A stretch of DNA of 64,000 nucleotides from Palsa-504 sp963789225 (GCA_963789225.1 CAWBKD010000015.1:434001-498000); one strand, 5' to 3'. Positions 50,853 to 59,978 are shown, counted from the stretch's first letter. The notes: generated by a model from the sequence alone, not told the origin. Translations and numbers: made by a program.

Positions 50853-52157
50853 CACGATCCCGCTCCCCCGGCAGACGGTGGTCGGAGACGACGCCCTGCC
50901 GGGGGAAGCCCGGGTCATAGCCGCGGCCGAGCGGGTCCTGTCCGGTGAAAGGCGTGGCATCCGGGCGGTGCTGCCGTTCCTGGGCCCCGCGTTCATCGCC
51001 TCCGTCGCGTACATCGATCCGGGCAATTTCGCCACCAACATGGCGGGCGGCTCGCAGTTCGGGTACACCCTGCTGTGGGTGGTGCTGGCCGCGAACCTGA
51101 TGGCGATGCTCGTCCAGTCGATGAGCGCCAAGCTGGGCATCGCGACCGGCCGCAGCCTGCCGGAGGTCTGCCGCGACCGGTTCCCGTTCCGGGTCGTGGT
51201 GCTGCTCTGGCTGCAGGCCGAGGCGGTCGCCATGGCCACCGACCTGGCCGAGTTCGTCGGCGCGGCCCTGGGGCTGCACCTGGTCTTCGGCCTGTCGATG
51301 TGGCTGTCGGCCGTGCTGACCGGCCTGGCGGCCTTCACCATCCTCGGCATGCAGGTCTGGGGCTTCCGCCGCTCGAGGCGACGATTACCGGGCTCGTCGC
51401 GGTCGTCGTGCTGGCCTTCGGCCTAGAGGTGCTGAAGAGCAGCCCGTCCACCGCGGGGGTCACGCGTGGCCTGTTCGTGCCGCAGTTCTCCGGCGGCGGC
51501 TCGGCCCTGCTCGCGGTCGGCATCGTCGGCGCCACGGTGATGCCGCACGTGATCTACCTGCACTCCTCGCTGACCCAGAAGCGGATCGTCGGCGCCAACC
51601 CCGAGGCGCGCCGCAAGATCTTCCGGTTCGAGATCGTCGACATCAGCATCGCGATGGGCATCGCCGGCGTCATCAACCTGGCCATGCTGGCCTTGGCCGC
51701 GGCGGTGTTCCACGCCCGCGGGCTGTTCGGCGTCGGAAACAACCTGGGCCAGGTCTTCGAGGGCCTGAACCGTTACGTGGGAGCGCACAGCGGGCTGATC
51801 TTCGGCCTCGCCCTGCTCGCGTCCGGGGTCGCCTCGTCCTGCGTCGGCACGATGTCCGGCCAGGTGGTGATGCAGGGCTTCATCCACCGCCAAATCCCGA
51901 TCTTCGTGCGCCGGGCGATCACCATGATCCCGGCCCTCGTCCTGATCGGCGTGGGGTTCAGCCCTACCCACGCGCTGGTCCTCAGCCAGGTCTTCCTATC
52001 GTTCGGTATCCCATTCGCGCTTATCCCGCTGGCGGTCTTCACCAGCAGCAAGGGCCTGATGGGTTCATTGGTCAACCGGCGCTTCGTAATTCTGGCGGCC
52101 GGCCTGGTCACGGCCCTGATTGTCGGGCTCAACATTTACCTCCTAGCTACGGCGTAA
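50845..52157 (+). pseudogene. mntH: Nramp (MntH-type) metal transporter, split by a frameshift
   Basis: Two frames make one Nramp protein of about 437 residues. The first (TTG 50845 to 51426) has AYIDPGNFATNMAGG (the DPGN metal-binding motif) and ends in scrambled residues after GMQVWGFR. The second resumes with PLEATITGLVAVVVLAFGLEVL and has VMPHVIYLHSSL (the MPH motif). Restoring one C in the run at about 51369-51370 joins them exactly. This is either a real inactivation or a sequencing error. Nramp proteins import Mn or Fe with protons; placement suggests metal supply to the diiron enzyme. Confidence 0.88.
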
Positions 52158-52166
52158 TCTGCCCTT

Positions 52167-52766
52167 ATGAGTCCCATCTCGCGCGGCTTCCACGGCCGGC
52201 GCCGCGAGGATGCCCCGGGCCGCGTCCCGCCGGGCCAGTACGTGACGCGGGACTTCCCGGTGCTTTCGGCCGGGCCCACCCCGCACACGGCGCTGGCCAA
52301 CTGGACCTTCTCGATCGAGGGCGGGAGTTCGCCGAAACGCTGGACGTGGGCGGAGTTCCAGGCGCTGCCCGCCGAGACCGTCACGGTGGACATCCACTGC
52401 GTGACCAGGTGGTCGAAGCTGGACACCGTCTGGACGGGGGTGTCACTCGACGTGCTTTTGGAAGGGGTCGAGCACGACGCCGCGTACGTGCTGGCCGTCT
52501 GCGACGGCGGCTACACGACCAACCTGCCGGTGGCCGACCTGACCGGCGGGCAGGCCTGGGTGGCGTTCAACTACGACGGCAGCCCCCTGCGCGCTGAACA
52601 CGGCGGCCCGGCCCGGCTCCTCGTGCCGCACCTGTACTTCTGGAAGAGCGCCAAGTGGGTGCGCGGCCTGCGGCTGCGTGACCATGACGAGCCCGGTTTC
52701 TGGGAGAACTACGGATACAACATGTACGGAGATCCATGGCGGGAACAGCGGTACGCGGGAGACTGA
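52167..52766 (+). CDS. Sulfite-oxidase-type molybdopterin oxidoreductase, catalytic domain
   Basis: A 199-residue protein with the oxidoreductase molybdopterin-binding fold (MsrP/YedY-like). The Mo-coordinating cysteine is in VDIHCVTRWSKLD at about residue 77. TNLPVADLTGGQAWVAF and GPARLLVPHLYFWKSAKWVRGL are conserved surrounding motifs. The first 30 residues are polar and carry no Tat signal, so it is probably cytoplasmic. It overlaps the flavin reductase gene by 31 bp, and the pair with DUF6510 is likely one functional unit. Confidence 0.9.
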   Translation: MSPISRGFHGRRREDAPGRVPPGQYVTRDFPVLSAGPTPHTALANWTFSIEGGSSPKRWTWAEFQALPAETVTVDIHCVTRWSKLDTVWTGVSLDVLLEGVEHDAAYVLAVCDGGYTTNLPVADLTGGQAWVAFNYDGSPLRAEHGGPARLLVPHLYFWKSAKWVRGLRLRDHDEPGFWENYGYNMYGDPWREQRYAGD

Positions 52767-53476
52767 CCTGGCAGACCGCCACGGTCGGGTCGGTGGTTTC
52801 CGAGACGGCACGGGTGCGGACCATCTCGCTTTCGGTGCCGGATTGGGCGGGCCACCGGGCTGGGCAGCACGTCGATGTCCGGCTCACCGCAGAGGACGGG
52901 TACCAGGCCGAGCGCGCCTACTCGATCGCGTCGGCCCCGGGCGAGCCGCTTTCGATCACGATCGAGCGGCTGGACGACGGGGAGGTCTCGCCCTACCTGA
53001 CGGAGGAGGTGCGGGCGGGCGACGAGATGGAGGTGCGCGGCCCGATCGGCGGCTACTTCGTCTGGGACGCCGCCGATGGGGGGCCGCTCCTGCTGCTGGC
53101 CGGCGGGTCCGGCATCGTCCCGCTGCGGGCCATGCTCCGGCACCGTTCGCGTTTGGGGAGTACCGTCCCAGTCCGGTTGCTGTACTCCTCGCGCAGCTGG
53201 GCGGACGTGATCTACCGGGACGAGCTGGCCCAGCCTTCGCCCGGCGTGGCGGTGATCCACACGCTGACCAGGCAGCAGCCGCCCGGCTGGACGGGTTACG
53301 CGCGGCGGGTGGATCAGGCCCTGATTTCCGAGGTGGCCTGGCCCGTGACTGACGGGCCGCTGGCGTACGCCTGCGGCCCGACGAGCTTCGTGGAGACCGT
53401 GGCGAGCGCCCTGGTGGCGTTCGGGTATCAGACCCGGCGGATTAGGACCGAGCGGTTCGGCGCGACGGGCCAGTGA
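52736..53476 (+). CDS. FAD/NAD(P) ferredoxin reductase-type protein
   Basis: A 246-residue flavin reductase with the FNR fold. The FAD site is AYSIASAP at about residues 62-69, the nucleotide region is LLLAGGSGIVPLRAML near 120, and ACGPTSFVE lies near the C-terminus. No iron-sulfur domain is present. The start overlaps the Moco gene by 31 bp, with GGAG before the ATG at 52736. It is probably the electron donor of that Moco enzyme. Confidence 0.92.
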   Translation: MAGTAVRGRLTWQTATVGSVVSETARVRTISLSVPDWAGHRAGQHVDVRLTAEDGYQAERAYSIASAPGEPLSITIERLDDGEVSPYLTEEVRAGDEMEVRGPIGGYFVWDAADGGPLLLLAGGSGIVPLRAMLRHRSRLGSTVPVRLLYSSRSWADVIYRDELAQPSPGVAVIHTLTRQQPPGWTGYARRVDQALISEVAWPVTDGPLAYACGPTSFVETVASALVAFGYQTRRIRTERFGATGQ

Positions 53477-53495
53477 GCTGGCTCAGGGAGGCGTT

Positions 53496-53756
53496 ATGGA
53501 GCCGTTGGAGAGCGGCGTTCTGGATGGCAATGCCATCGGCGGCCTGCTGATCGAGGTGTTCGGGACCGAGATGACCGCGGCGGTGAGTACCTGCGGGGGA
53601 TGCGGGACGATCAGTCAGGTGGCCGAGCTCGCGGTATACCAGCCCGGACTCGGGACCGTCGTGCGCTGCCGCCACTGTGATCGCGTCCTGATGGTCTTGG
53701 TGCGCGCGCGGGGCGTGACCTGCGTCGACCTGTGGGGCCTGGCCAGCCTGGCCTAA
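53496..53756 (+). CDS. DUF6510 zinc-ribbon-like small protein
   Basis: 86 residues with two C-x2-C pairs, STCGGCGTI (Cys33, Cys36) and VVRCRHCDRV, a probable zinc ribbon. It starts 19 bp after the flavin reductase behind GGGAGG. This trio of Moco protein, flavin reductase and DUF6510 is a recurrent actinobacterial arrangement. Its function is unknown. Confidence 0.85.
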   Translation: MEPLESGVLDGNAIGGLLIEVFGTEMTAAVSTCGGCGTISQVAELAVYQPGLGTVVRCRHCDRVLMVLVRARGVTCVDLWGLASLA

Positions 53757-53838
53757 GCTCTGCCGGAGGCATCGTGGGGTTCTGCCTCGCTCGCTTCCAG
53801 CCTGAGGACAGAAGAGAGATCCTTTTCAATGCCGCGGC

Positions 53839-54210
53839 GTGGATGGCCGGAGTGATTGGTTGATTTACCGTGTGATCGGAGAGTCGAGCGAGTGGGTCTG
53901 GTCGGAGGAGATCGGCGCCGCCATGGAGATCTCGCTGAGCCTCTCGCCGAGCCCGGGTCGGTTGATGGGTGCGTTCAACGGCAGACTCGCGGACGGGGCA
54001 TGGGGCGACTTGCCGATGCCTTACCTGTACAACCCCCGAGTGCGTTTCTGGTTCACCGAGCGCGGATGGCGCGCCTATGGCCTGCGCGTGGCGGCCGCGG
54101 CCCGAGCCAGTGGTCGCACCTACCGCGTCATGCGGCGCAAGAACCCGTCGAAATCAATGGTGGTATACCGAGACGACTGGCAAGTCGCGTTGCTGCCCGA
54201 CCGTGATTAG
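53839..54210 (+). CDS. Hypothetical protein
   Basis: 123 residues from GTG 53839 (start uncertain). The sequence is aromatic-rich and basic (VRFWFTERGWRAYGLRVAAAARASGRTYRVMRRKNPSKS). It has no recognised domain, signal or membrane segment. Composition and the reasonable globular pattern favour a real gene. No functional clue is available from context. Confidence 0.55.
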   Translation: MDGRSDWLIYRVIGESSEWVWSEEIGAAMEISLSLSPSPGRLMGAFNGRLADGAWGDLPMPYLYNPRVRFWFTERGWRAYGLRVAAAARASGRTYRVMRRKNPSKSMVVYRDDWQVALLPDRD

Positions 54211-54296
54211 CCCAAGGTAAGGTTGGCGTCCACGGGAGTGGTGCGCGGCCCCTCCGACCGGTTCATTACATTGTGCGAACGGGGAAGGTGCCGGTG

Positions 54297-54842
54297 ATGA
54301 CAGGACCACAAGACCCGGCAGCGGCGGCCCGCGGCCCGCTTAGGGCGGGCCACGCCGACCGCGAACAGGCGATCGACACGCTGAAAACCGCGTTCGTACA
54401 CGGCCAGCTGACCAAGGACGAACTCGACGCGCGCACGGGCCAGGCGCTCGCCGCCCGGACCCACGCCGACCTGGCCGCGCTCACCGCCGACATCCCGCCC
54501 CACCCGCCCGCAGCCGGGCCGACGCGCGCGCCCGCCTCGGTCCGCCGCCGGCCGCTGGCCAAGACGGCCGCCGGGTCGGGCGCCTGCCTGATCATCGCGG
54601 CCGCCGCGACGTGGGTCTGGTTTCTCCTCGTTGCGGGCGACGGCGACTACGACGGCATCCCGGGCGCCAATCCTCCCCATGAGTCCTGGGCCGGCCTGCC
54701 GTTTCTCGTGGCCTTTTTCGCCGTATGCGCGGCCATCGTCATCTTGGGGAGCGCGGTGGCCACCTCGCTGGAGCAGCGGCGCTCCCGAAGGCAGCTGCCG
54801 CCCCGGCCGGGCGGCCAGTGGTGGCGTCCAGGACGAGGCTGA
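54297..54842 (+). CDS. DUF1707 protein with two membrane segments
   Basis: About 181 residues from ATG 54297 (GAAGGTG upstream; the frame reaches 54273). The N-terminal DUF1707/SHOCT-like motif RAGHADREQAIDTLKTAFVHGQLTKDELDARTGQAL covers about 18-55. A Pro/Ala linker is followed by membrane segments TAAGSGACLIIAAAATWVWFLL and LPFLVAFFAVCAAIVILGSAVA and a basic tail. Such proteins are common in actinobacteria; they are membrane-anchored with unknown role. Confidence 0.85.
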   Translation: MTGPQDPAAAARGPLRAGHADREQAIDTLKTAFVHGQLTKDELDARTGQALAARTHADLAALTADIPPHPPAAGPTRAPASVRRRPLAKTAAGSGACLIIAAAATWVWFLLVAGDGDYDGIPGANPPHESWAGLPFLVAFFAVCAAIVILGSAVATSLEQRRSRRQLPPRPGGQWWRPGRG

Positions 54843-55055
54843 CCTGCGGGCTCACAAGTCACGGCAGCGCCAACGGCATATTCCCACCCGGGCGGGCCGG
54901 GCATCCCGTGTCGTGAGGCCGGCGTCAGGCAGAGTTACGAGTGCAGAACAGCACCGGATGACACCGTGGCCTCAATACATCGGCGGGTGTGATCCGGTGC
55001 TGCGCTGGAGGACCGGGATGACGGGCTACGCCAGCGGAGTTGGCATGGCCGGGGG

Positions 55056-56670
55056 CTACCCGGCTCGGGCGGGCGGGCTGTGGCTGTGGAGGACCTTGGT
55101 GCGGTCGGGGTTCCAGGCGGTGGTGGTGCCGTCCGGGTTCAGGACGAGTTGCCAGCCCCAGCGGTGGATGACGACCTGGTGGTGGAAGAAACACAGCAGG
55201 ACGCAGTCTTTGACGCTGGTGGGGCCGCCGTTGGCCAGGTGCCGGACGTGGTGCACCTGGCAGGCGGCGGCGGGCTGGCTGCAGCCGCCGGTCCACTGGC
55301 AGTGCTGGTCGCGCAGGGTGACGGCGTGCCGGATGGCGGCCGGGACGGTGTCGCTGTAGCCGATGTCCAGCGGCAGGCTGGGCCCGGCCAGCGCGGGCGC
55401 CGAGCTGCTGGCGGCGCAGGAAGGACGCCAGCCCGCCCGGGCCGGACAGCAGCTCGACGGCCTTGCCGATGATGGCCCGCTCGAGCGCCTCCCGCGACGG
55501 GGAGGACGGCCCGGCAGCCGCGGCGGCCGGTCCGCGGTCCGCGCCGCCCGGATCCGCGGCCGGCTGGGCGTCCGCGGCCGGCTGGGCGTCCGCGGCCGGC
55601 CGCGGGTCCGCGCCAGCTGGGTCCGGGTTGTCCCACCGGGCTAGCTCCACGCACAGCCGGACCAGCCCGTCCAGGGCAGCCGGGTCCACCTCGCCGGTCA
55701 CCACCGGGGTGACCAGCGCGTCACACGCCACCGCGGCGGCCGCGGGCCCGGCCAGCCAGGCCGCGCCGTCGCTGCCGGTGACCGACGCGGCGGCACGGTG
55801 CCCGGCCCACCGGGCCCGGACCGCGGTGACCCACTGCCCGAGCAGGGCCCCGTCGCCGTCCAGGGCGAGCAGCTCGGCCAGCGACATGTGCGCCCACGCC
55901 CGGACCGGCTGCCCGGCCCGCTCCGGCAGCAGCCCCGCCCCGAGCAGGCGCTGCATCGCGTCGGCCAGCGCGTCGTGGTACCGCTGCCCGTGCGTCCGCA
56001 GGTCCCCCGCCCCGGCCGGGGCCGACAGCGCGTCCAGCACCGCGGTGACCACCGCGGCGCACTCGGGGGTCAGGTCCCCGCCGAGCACCCCGGCGCCGCC
56101 GAACGTCGTCTCCAGGCGGACGGACCGGTCCTCGAACCCGTCCTGCGGCCCGTCGGGGTCCGGCGGGCAGGACCGGGCGTAGATCTCCGCCGCCAGCCGG
56201 GCCAGATCGGCCAGGCTGGCGCCGGACAGGGCGGCGGCGACCAGGATCGCGTCAGCGGAGTCCTGGCAGTCAGGCGGGAGCTGGCCGGTCCAGTCGCAGA
56301 TGGTGCGGGCGGCGGACTCCGGGATCGTCCGGGCGGCCAGCGCGGCCAGGACCCGCGGGTGGGCGCTGGCCCGCCGGGCCCAGCTGAGGTAGGCGGCGGC
56401 CGCGCCCTTGGTGACCCCGAGCTTGTTCATCAGCCACGACCGGGCGCCGTAGCACGCGTCCTCGTGGTAGCCCTGTACGGCGGTGAACGCCCCCAGCCCC
56501 TGCGCCCGCGCCGCGGTCTCCATCGCGTGCGCCTCCTCCAGGACCTGCAGCAGCCGCGCTAGCGCGCAGGCCGGCAGCTGCGTCGGGTCCAGCGCAGCCA
56601 GGTAGCCCATCCCGGCGTGGATGGCCTCGGCGGCCTCCTCCATGTTGGCAGGGGACGGGATGGTACTCAC
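55056..56670 (-). pseudogene. DUF222/13E12 HNH endonuclease-like protein, frameshifted
   Basis: The N-terminal part has the 13E12/DUF222 helical domain (AHAMETAARAQGLGAF, GARSWLMNKLGVTKGAAAAYLSWARR) and an Ala/Pro linker of about 80 residues. It reads normally to SFLRRQQLGAR at about 55391-55400. There the frame shifts, and in the next frame the expected LAGPSLPLDIGYSDTVP, CQVHHVRHLANGGPT (HNH core) and CFFHHQVVIHRWGW follow, ending at 55056. Without the shift it would be a complete HNH protein of about 530 residues. I set the start at GTG 56670, behind GGAGGTGAG. Many copies of this family are mobile or dispensable. Confidence 0.85.
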
Positions 56671-57000
56671 CTGGCTCACCTCCTTCCAATTCCGCAAGGC
56701 CACGGGATCGATTCTGACGGATTCCCTGGAATGTTTCTTTCTGCTGCCCGATCTTGATCTTTAAGGCTCAGCGGATGTTCTCGATTACATGTTCTATGAT
56801 AGCCGGCGGCTCTGGCATTTTCAGGCGCCACGCCGTGTATGCCATAAGAAAGTTCGGGAAATGAGAGCCGAACGATGTCGATATCCGAAAATGTCGGACA
56901 TCGGAAGTTGTCGGGGAGGCCAACCCACGTACCGCATCGCAGTTTCGGGAAGCCTGCGCAGGAGTAGTTCCGTAGCTGGCTCAGCCCTCTGGCATGGTGG
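56671..57000. other. AT-richer gap upstream of the HNH gene
   Basis: No gene is seen. The stretch 56740-56900 is less GC-rich than the surroundings and contains the related words CGATATCCGAAAATGTCGGACATCG near 56878-56902, with a short GTCGGACATC-like dyad. It may hold promoter elements for the leftward gene. Confidence 0.4.
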
Positions 57001-57489
57001 TTATGGCACTGGGTAGACCGGGTACTCGGCCAGTTGCTCGCATGCCTCGCGCATCGGTACGTTGGCCCGGTCGACGCCGGCACGGACGTAGGCGATCGCT
57101 GCGTACAAGGCGTATTCCCAGAAGTCGTCGGTCTGCCACCAGGCGACCTCGTCGAGCAGATCCGGCTCAGTGTCGCCGTGCAACGCGGCCGCGACCAAGA
57201 CGGCGTACTGGAGCTTGCGGTTCCCCTGCCCGCGGAAGGTGCACTCGGGCAGGAACCGCTCCTGGATCCCCTCCAGGACCAGCGGCTGCTGGCGGCTGGC
57301 CCCGCACCAGTCCAGCACGTCGGCAGCCAGGTGGAGGAAGACCTCGCCCGGGAAGGTGTTGTTGCCGGGATGCAAGGGCGCGAGTTCGGTCACAAGCTCG
57401 AACAGGTCAGCGTCGCGGGCCAGTCCGTCGAGGACGATCCGCCGGGCGGTGGCCGCGTCCTCGGAGGTGGGCAGCTTCCTGGCAGGCAT
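57001..57489 (-). CDS. Hypothetical protein
   Basis: About 162 residues from ATG 57489 (ATG 57507 is an alternative). It is acidic, helical and cysteine-poor, with segments such as VFLHLAADVLDWCGA and LQYAVLVAAALHGDTE. I do not recognise a domain. It is divergent from the IscA-like gene, with about 110 bp between them. Confidence 0.6.
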   Translation of the reverse strand: MPARKLPTSEDAATARRIVLDGLARDADLFELVTELAPLHPGNNTFPGEVFLHLAADVLDWCGASRQQPLVLEGIQERFLPECTFRGQGNRKLQYAVLVAAALHGDTEPDLLDEVAWWQTDDFWEYALYAAIAYVRAGVDRANVPMREACEQLAEYPVYPVP

Positions 57490-57601
57490 ACCCAGACCGT
57501 AGGCCATAACCGCAGAGTCAGGCAGCACTCTCGCGCGGCCCGCGCACAGGCGCGCAGCGCGGGTCACCGGGAATGTCGGCGGGTTGTGCTATGCCTGGGT
57601 C

Positions 57602-57985
57602 GTGTCGGAGGAGACGGTGTTCCCGCCGTTCCGGGTTAGCGAAGCGGCGGTCGGCCAGATTGTGGCCGTGGGCGGCTCGGTGCGGGTTGACATCACTGCC
57701 GGCGGTTGCTGCGGGCAGACGTACGTATTCACTCCGGATGCGCCTGATGCCGACGACGAGGTGTTTGGCTGCCCGGGCGCGATCTTGGCTCTGAGCCCGG
57801 TCGCGGTGGCCGTCATGAACGGGGCGAAGCTGGACTATGGTGTCGCTCTGAAGCCGCCACGGTTCCGCGTTCTCGCTAATCCGAATACGCCGCTGCGCTG
57901 CCCGTGCCGCCGTTCGTTTGGCGTGGAATGGCCTGGTCCCGGACAGCCGGACTGCCGGGCATATGTGCCGATGCCGTGGGACTGA
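57602..57985 (+). CDS. HesB/IscA-like iron-sulfur protein
   Basis: 127 residues from GTG 57602. The fold resembles A-type iron-sulfur carriers: RVSEAAVGQIVAVGGSVRVDITAGGCCGQTYVF with a CC pair, then YGVALKPPRFRVLANPNTPLRCPCRRSFG with the C-x-C. A-type proteins have three cysteines arranged as C...C-G-C; here the spacing differs, so it may be a divergent member with altered cluster binding. It stands alone. Confidence 0.7.
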   Translation: MSEETVFPPFRVSEAAVGQIVAVGGSVRVDITAGGCCGQTYVFTPDAPDADDEVFGCPGAILALSPVAVAVMNGAKLDYGVALKPPRFRVLANPNTPLRCPCRRSFGVEWPGPGQPDCRAYVPMPWD

Positions 57986-58018
57986 CGAGGGCATTCTCTG
58001 CGGCTGCCAACCAGCGGG

Positions 58019-58215
58019 TTAGCGTAGCTCGGCTAGCAGCTCGCCGTAGGCGGTGACGTACCGGGTCACGTCTGCGCTGGTCGCGGGGATCGGGACAGTA
58101 GGGCCTGCGCCGGGGAGCGCTTCCCGATGCGCGGCCGGGCCTCGCGGAACCGCGCCAGCTCGCGAGCGTGCAGCTCAGCGATCCGGGCGCGGTCTAGATC
58201 CCCTGCCGCAGTCAT
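58019..58215 (-). pseudogene. Class III aminotransferase remnant with internal deletion
   Basis: From ATG 58215 the frame reads LDRARIAELHARELARFREARPR, the start of aspartate/glutamate-1-semialdehyde-type aminotransferases. After about 40 codons it leaves homology, and another frame supplies PIPATSADVTRYVTAYGELLAELR with a stop at 58021-58019, the usual C-terminal end of the same family. Several hundred central codons are therefore missing. This is a deletion relic. Confidence 0.65.
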
Positions 58216-58343
58216 ACCAGGATGCTAGAGCGACTCGTCGTCGCTGGTGCCAAGGGGGCGCCGGATGACGGGGCCCCACAGTACGGTGGTCGGGGAAGGG
58301 CCGATGATGCGGAGGCAGACGCCGCGGCGGGGAGGTGGGATCG

Positions 58344-59120
58344 GTGGCCTGGATTCGGGTCCGGTTGGGCGTGGTGGGCCTGGCGGCTGCGGTGTTCGGC
58401 ATCAGCGGGTGCGCCGCGGCCGGGGTCACGCATGCCCCGGTAGCGCAGCGGCATGCGGCGCCAGGTTTGCTCGCGGCGACGTCCTCGGCCGTGCCGCTGG
58501 TGCACCAGGCGGCATCCTCGCCGGCGGCGTCGGTGCGCCTGGCGGCAGCGTCTGCCGCTCGGCCGACCAGCGACCAGCTGGTCACGGTTACGGCCGCGTC
58601 GTATGGGGCGACGCAGGCGGAGCTCACGGCTTACCAGCGGATTGACGGGCACTGGCGCCGGGTCTTCGGGCCGTGGATCGCGTGGATCGGCCGTAACGGG
58701 ATGGCGCCGCCCGGCGCCAAGCGGGAGGGCGATGGCCGGACGCCTTCTGGGACGTTCGGGTTCCAGTTCTTCTTCGGGGTCGACCCCAATCCGGGGGTGC
58801 ACTTCCCGTACCGCAGGGTGTACCCGTACGACGTGTGGGACGACGATCCGGCTAGCCCGCCGTACAACGAGTGGGTGGATGAGCGGTACGGCAACCCGGG
58901 CGCTGATCCTGAGCCGATGGATGTTTCCGCCTATGACTACGGTGCCGTGATCGCGTATAACACCGCTCGCACGCCCGGGCTCGGGAGCGCCATCTTCCTG
59001 CACATTAACATCGGGACGCCGACGGCAGGGTGCGTGACGTTGCCCGTCGGCGAGCTGCTGGAGATCTTGCGGTGGCTCAACCCGGCCGCTTCGCCGCGGA
59101 TCGAGATGGGCGTCGGGTAG
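58344..59120 (+). CDS. L,D-transpeptidase-like (YkuD superfamily) lipoprotein
   Basis: About 258 residues from GTG 58344, chosen because GGAGGTG lies six bases upstream. The N-terminus is a lipoprotein signal with the lipobox ISGC, so it is probably anchored outside the membrane. The catalytic motif of the L,D-transpeptidase fold is present as HINIGTPTAGCVTLP, with the nucleophile Cys and the preceding His. A likely core WIGRNGMAPPGAKREGDGRTPSGTF covers the substrate region. It would cross-link or modify peptidoglycan; direct assignment as L,D-transpeptidase is tentative because the loop is divergent. Confidence 0.8.
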   Translation: MAWIRVRLGVVGLAAAVFGISGCAAAGVTHAPVAQRHAAPGLLAATSSAVPLVHQAASSPAASVRLAAASAARPTSDQLVTVTAASYGATQAELTAYQRIDGHWRRVFGPWIAWIGRNGMAPPGAKREGDGRTPSGTFGFQFFFGVDPNPGVHFPYRRVYPYDVWDDDPASPPYNEWVDERYGNPGADPEPMDVSAYDYGAVIAYNTARTPGLGSAIFLHINIGTPTAGCVTLPVGELLEILRWLNPAASPRIEMGVG

Positions 59121-59201
59121 CCAGGACGGACCTGGGCGGAACGAGGATCGCGGGCAGCGGGCCGATGGCCGGGGTGACGGCGACGCGTTCCGGCGTGACG
59201 G

Positions 59202-59783
59202 TTAGTCTGCGGGATTGAGCACGCCGCCGAGGACCAGCGCGAGCATGCGTTCGGCTTGACCGGGGTCTTGTCCCATGTCGGCCGCCAGGCTCACGGCGTG
59301 CGTCAGCCGGATCACGTCGGCCCCTTGCACATCGGCGCGAACTGCGCCGGCCTGCTGGGCCCTCGCCAGTAGCGCGTCGGTCGCGCCGTGCAGCACATCG
59401 CGGCACGACGACAGCAGCTCGGAGTCGAGCATCGCTGTGGTCAGGCTGCGCTTGGCCTTCCCGAACACCATCAGCGCGGCCAGCCACTCGGCCAGGGCGG
59501 CACCGGGCGAGTCCGCCTGGAGCAGCTCGGCCACGCGGACTTCGAGGGCGTCGACCTGGTCTCGGTAGACGGCTTCCAGCAGCGCTTGCCTGGTCGGGAA
59601 GTGGCGGTAGAGCGTGCCGATGCCCACTCCAGCGCGGCGGGCGATCTCCTCCAGCGAGACGTCGTCCGCTCCCCGCTCGGCGAACGCTTCGCCCGCGGCG
59701 GCGAGTAGCCGCTGGTAGTTCCGCCGGGCATCCGCCCGCATGCCGTCGGCGTGCTTGGCCGGCACGGCTACCTCGGCGTCCAT
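59202..59783 (-). CDS. TetR family repressor of adjacent MFS transporter
   Basis: A 193-residue TetR-type regulator with HTH at about residues 17-65 (NYQRLLAAAGEAFAERGADDVSLEEIARRAGVGIGTLYRHFPTRQALLEAV). The C-terminal domain belongs to the large SCO-type TetR class. It is divergent from an MFS exporter. Two identical 15-bp palindromes (59810-59824 and 59837-59851) flank and overlap the -10 box, so it probably represses both genes until a drug-like ligand binds. Confidence 0.93.
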   Translation of the reverse strand: MDAEVAVPAKHADGMRADARRNYQRLLAAAGEAFAERGADDVSLEEIARRAGVGIGTLYRHFPTRQALLEAVYRDQVDALEVRVAELLQADSPGAALAEWLAALMVFGKAKRSLTTAMLDSELLSSCRDVLHGATDALLARAQQAGAVRADVQGADVIRLTHAVSLAADMGQDPGQAERMLALVLGGVLNPAD

Positions 59784-59801
59784 GGATTCACCCCCTTAAG
59801 C

Positions 59802-59851
59802 TTGCAAACCGGAGGCAACCTCCGTATAGTTACTAGCGGAGGCAACCTCCG
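59802..59851 (+). promoter_or_regulatory. Promoter with twin TetR operators
   Basis: TTGCAA (59802-59807) and TATAGT (59825-59830) are spaced by 17 bp, a good SigA-type promoter. CGGAGGCAACCTCCG occurs exactly twice, at 59810-59824 inside the spacer and 59837-59851 at the start of transcription. Repressor at either copy would block RNA polymerase. Confidence 0.75.
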
Positions 59852-59978
59852 GATTAAGGATAGCTCGCCGGGCCCGGGATGGCGAGCGGTCCGCCGACAG
59901 GATCGGCCACGGGGGCCGATTCGCCAACGAGACCACACACCGACGCGCGCACGGCACCAAACGCCGATGCGTTCAACG

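Noticed and set aside
49032..51350. Long minus-strand open frame opposite the chaperonin and transporter
   Set aside because: It covers GroEL-like and Nramp genes in antisense and has shadow composition (rich in Ala, Arg, Gln, His).
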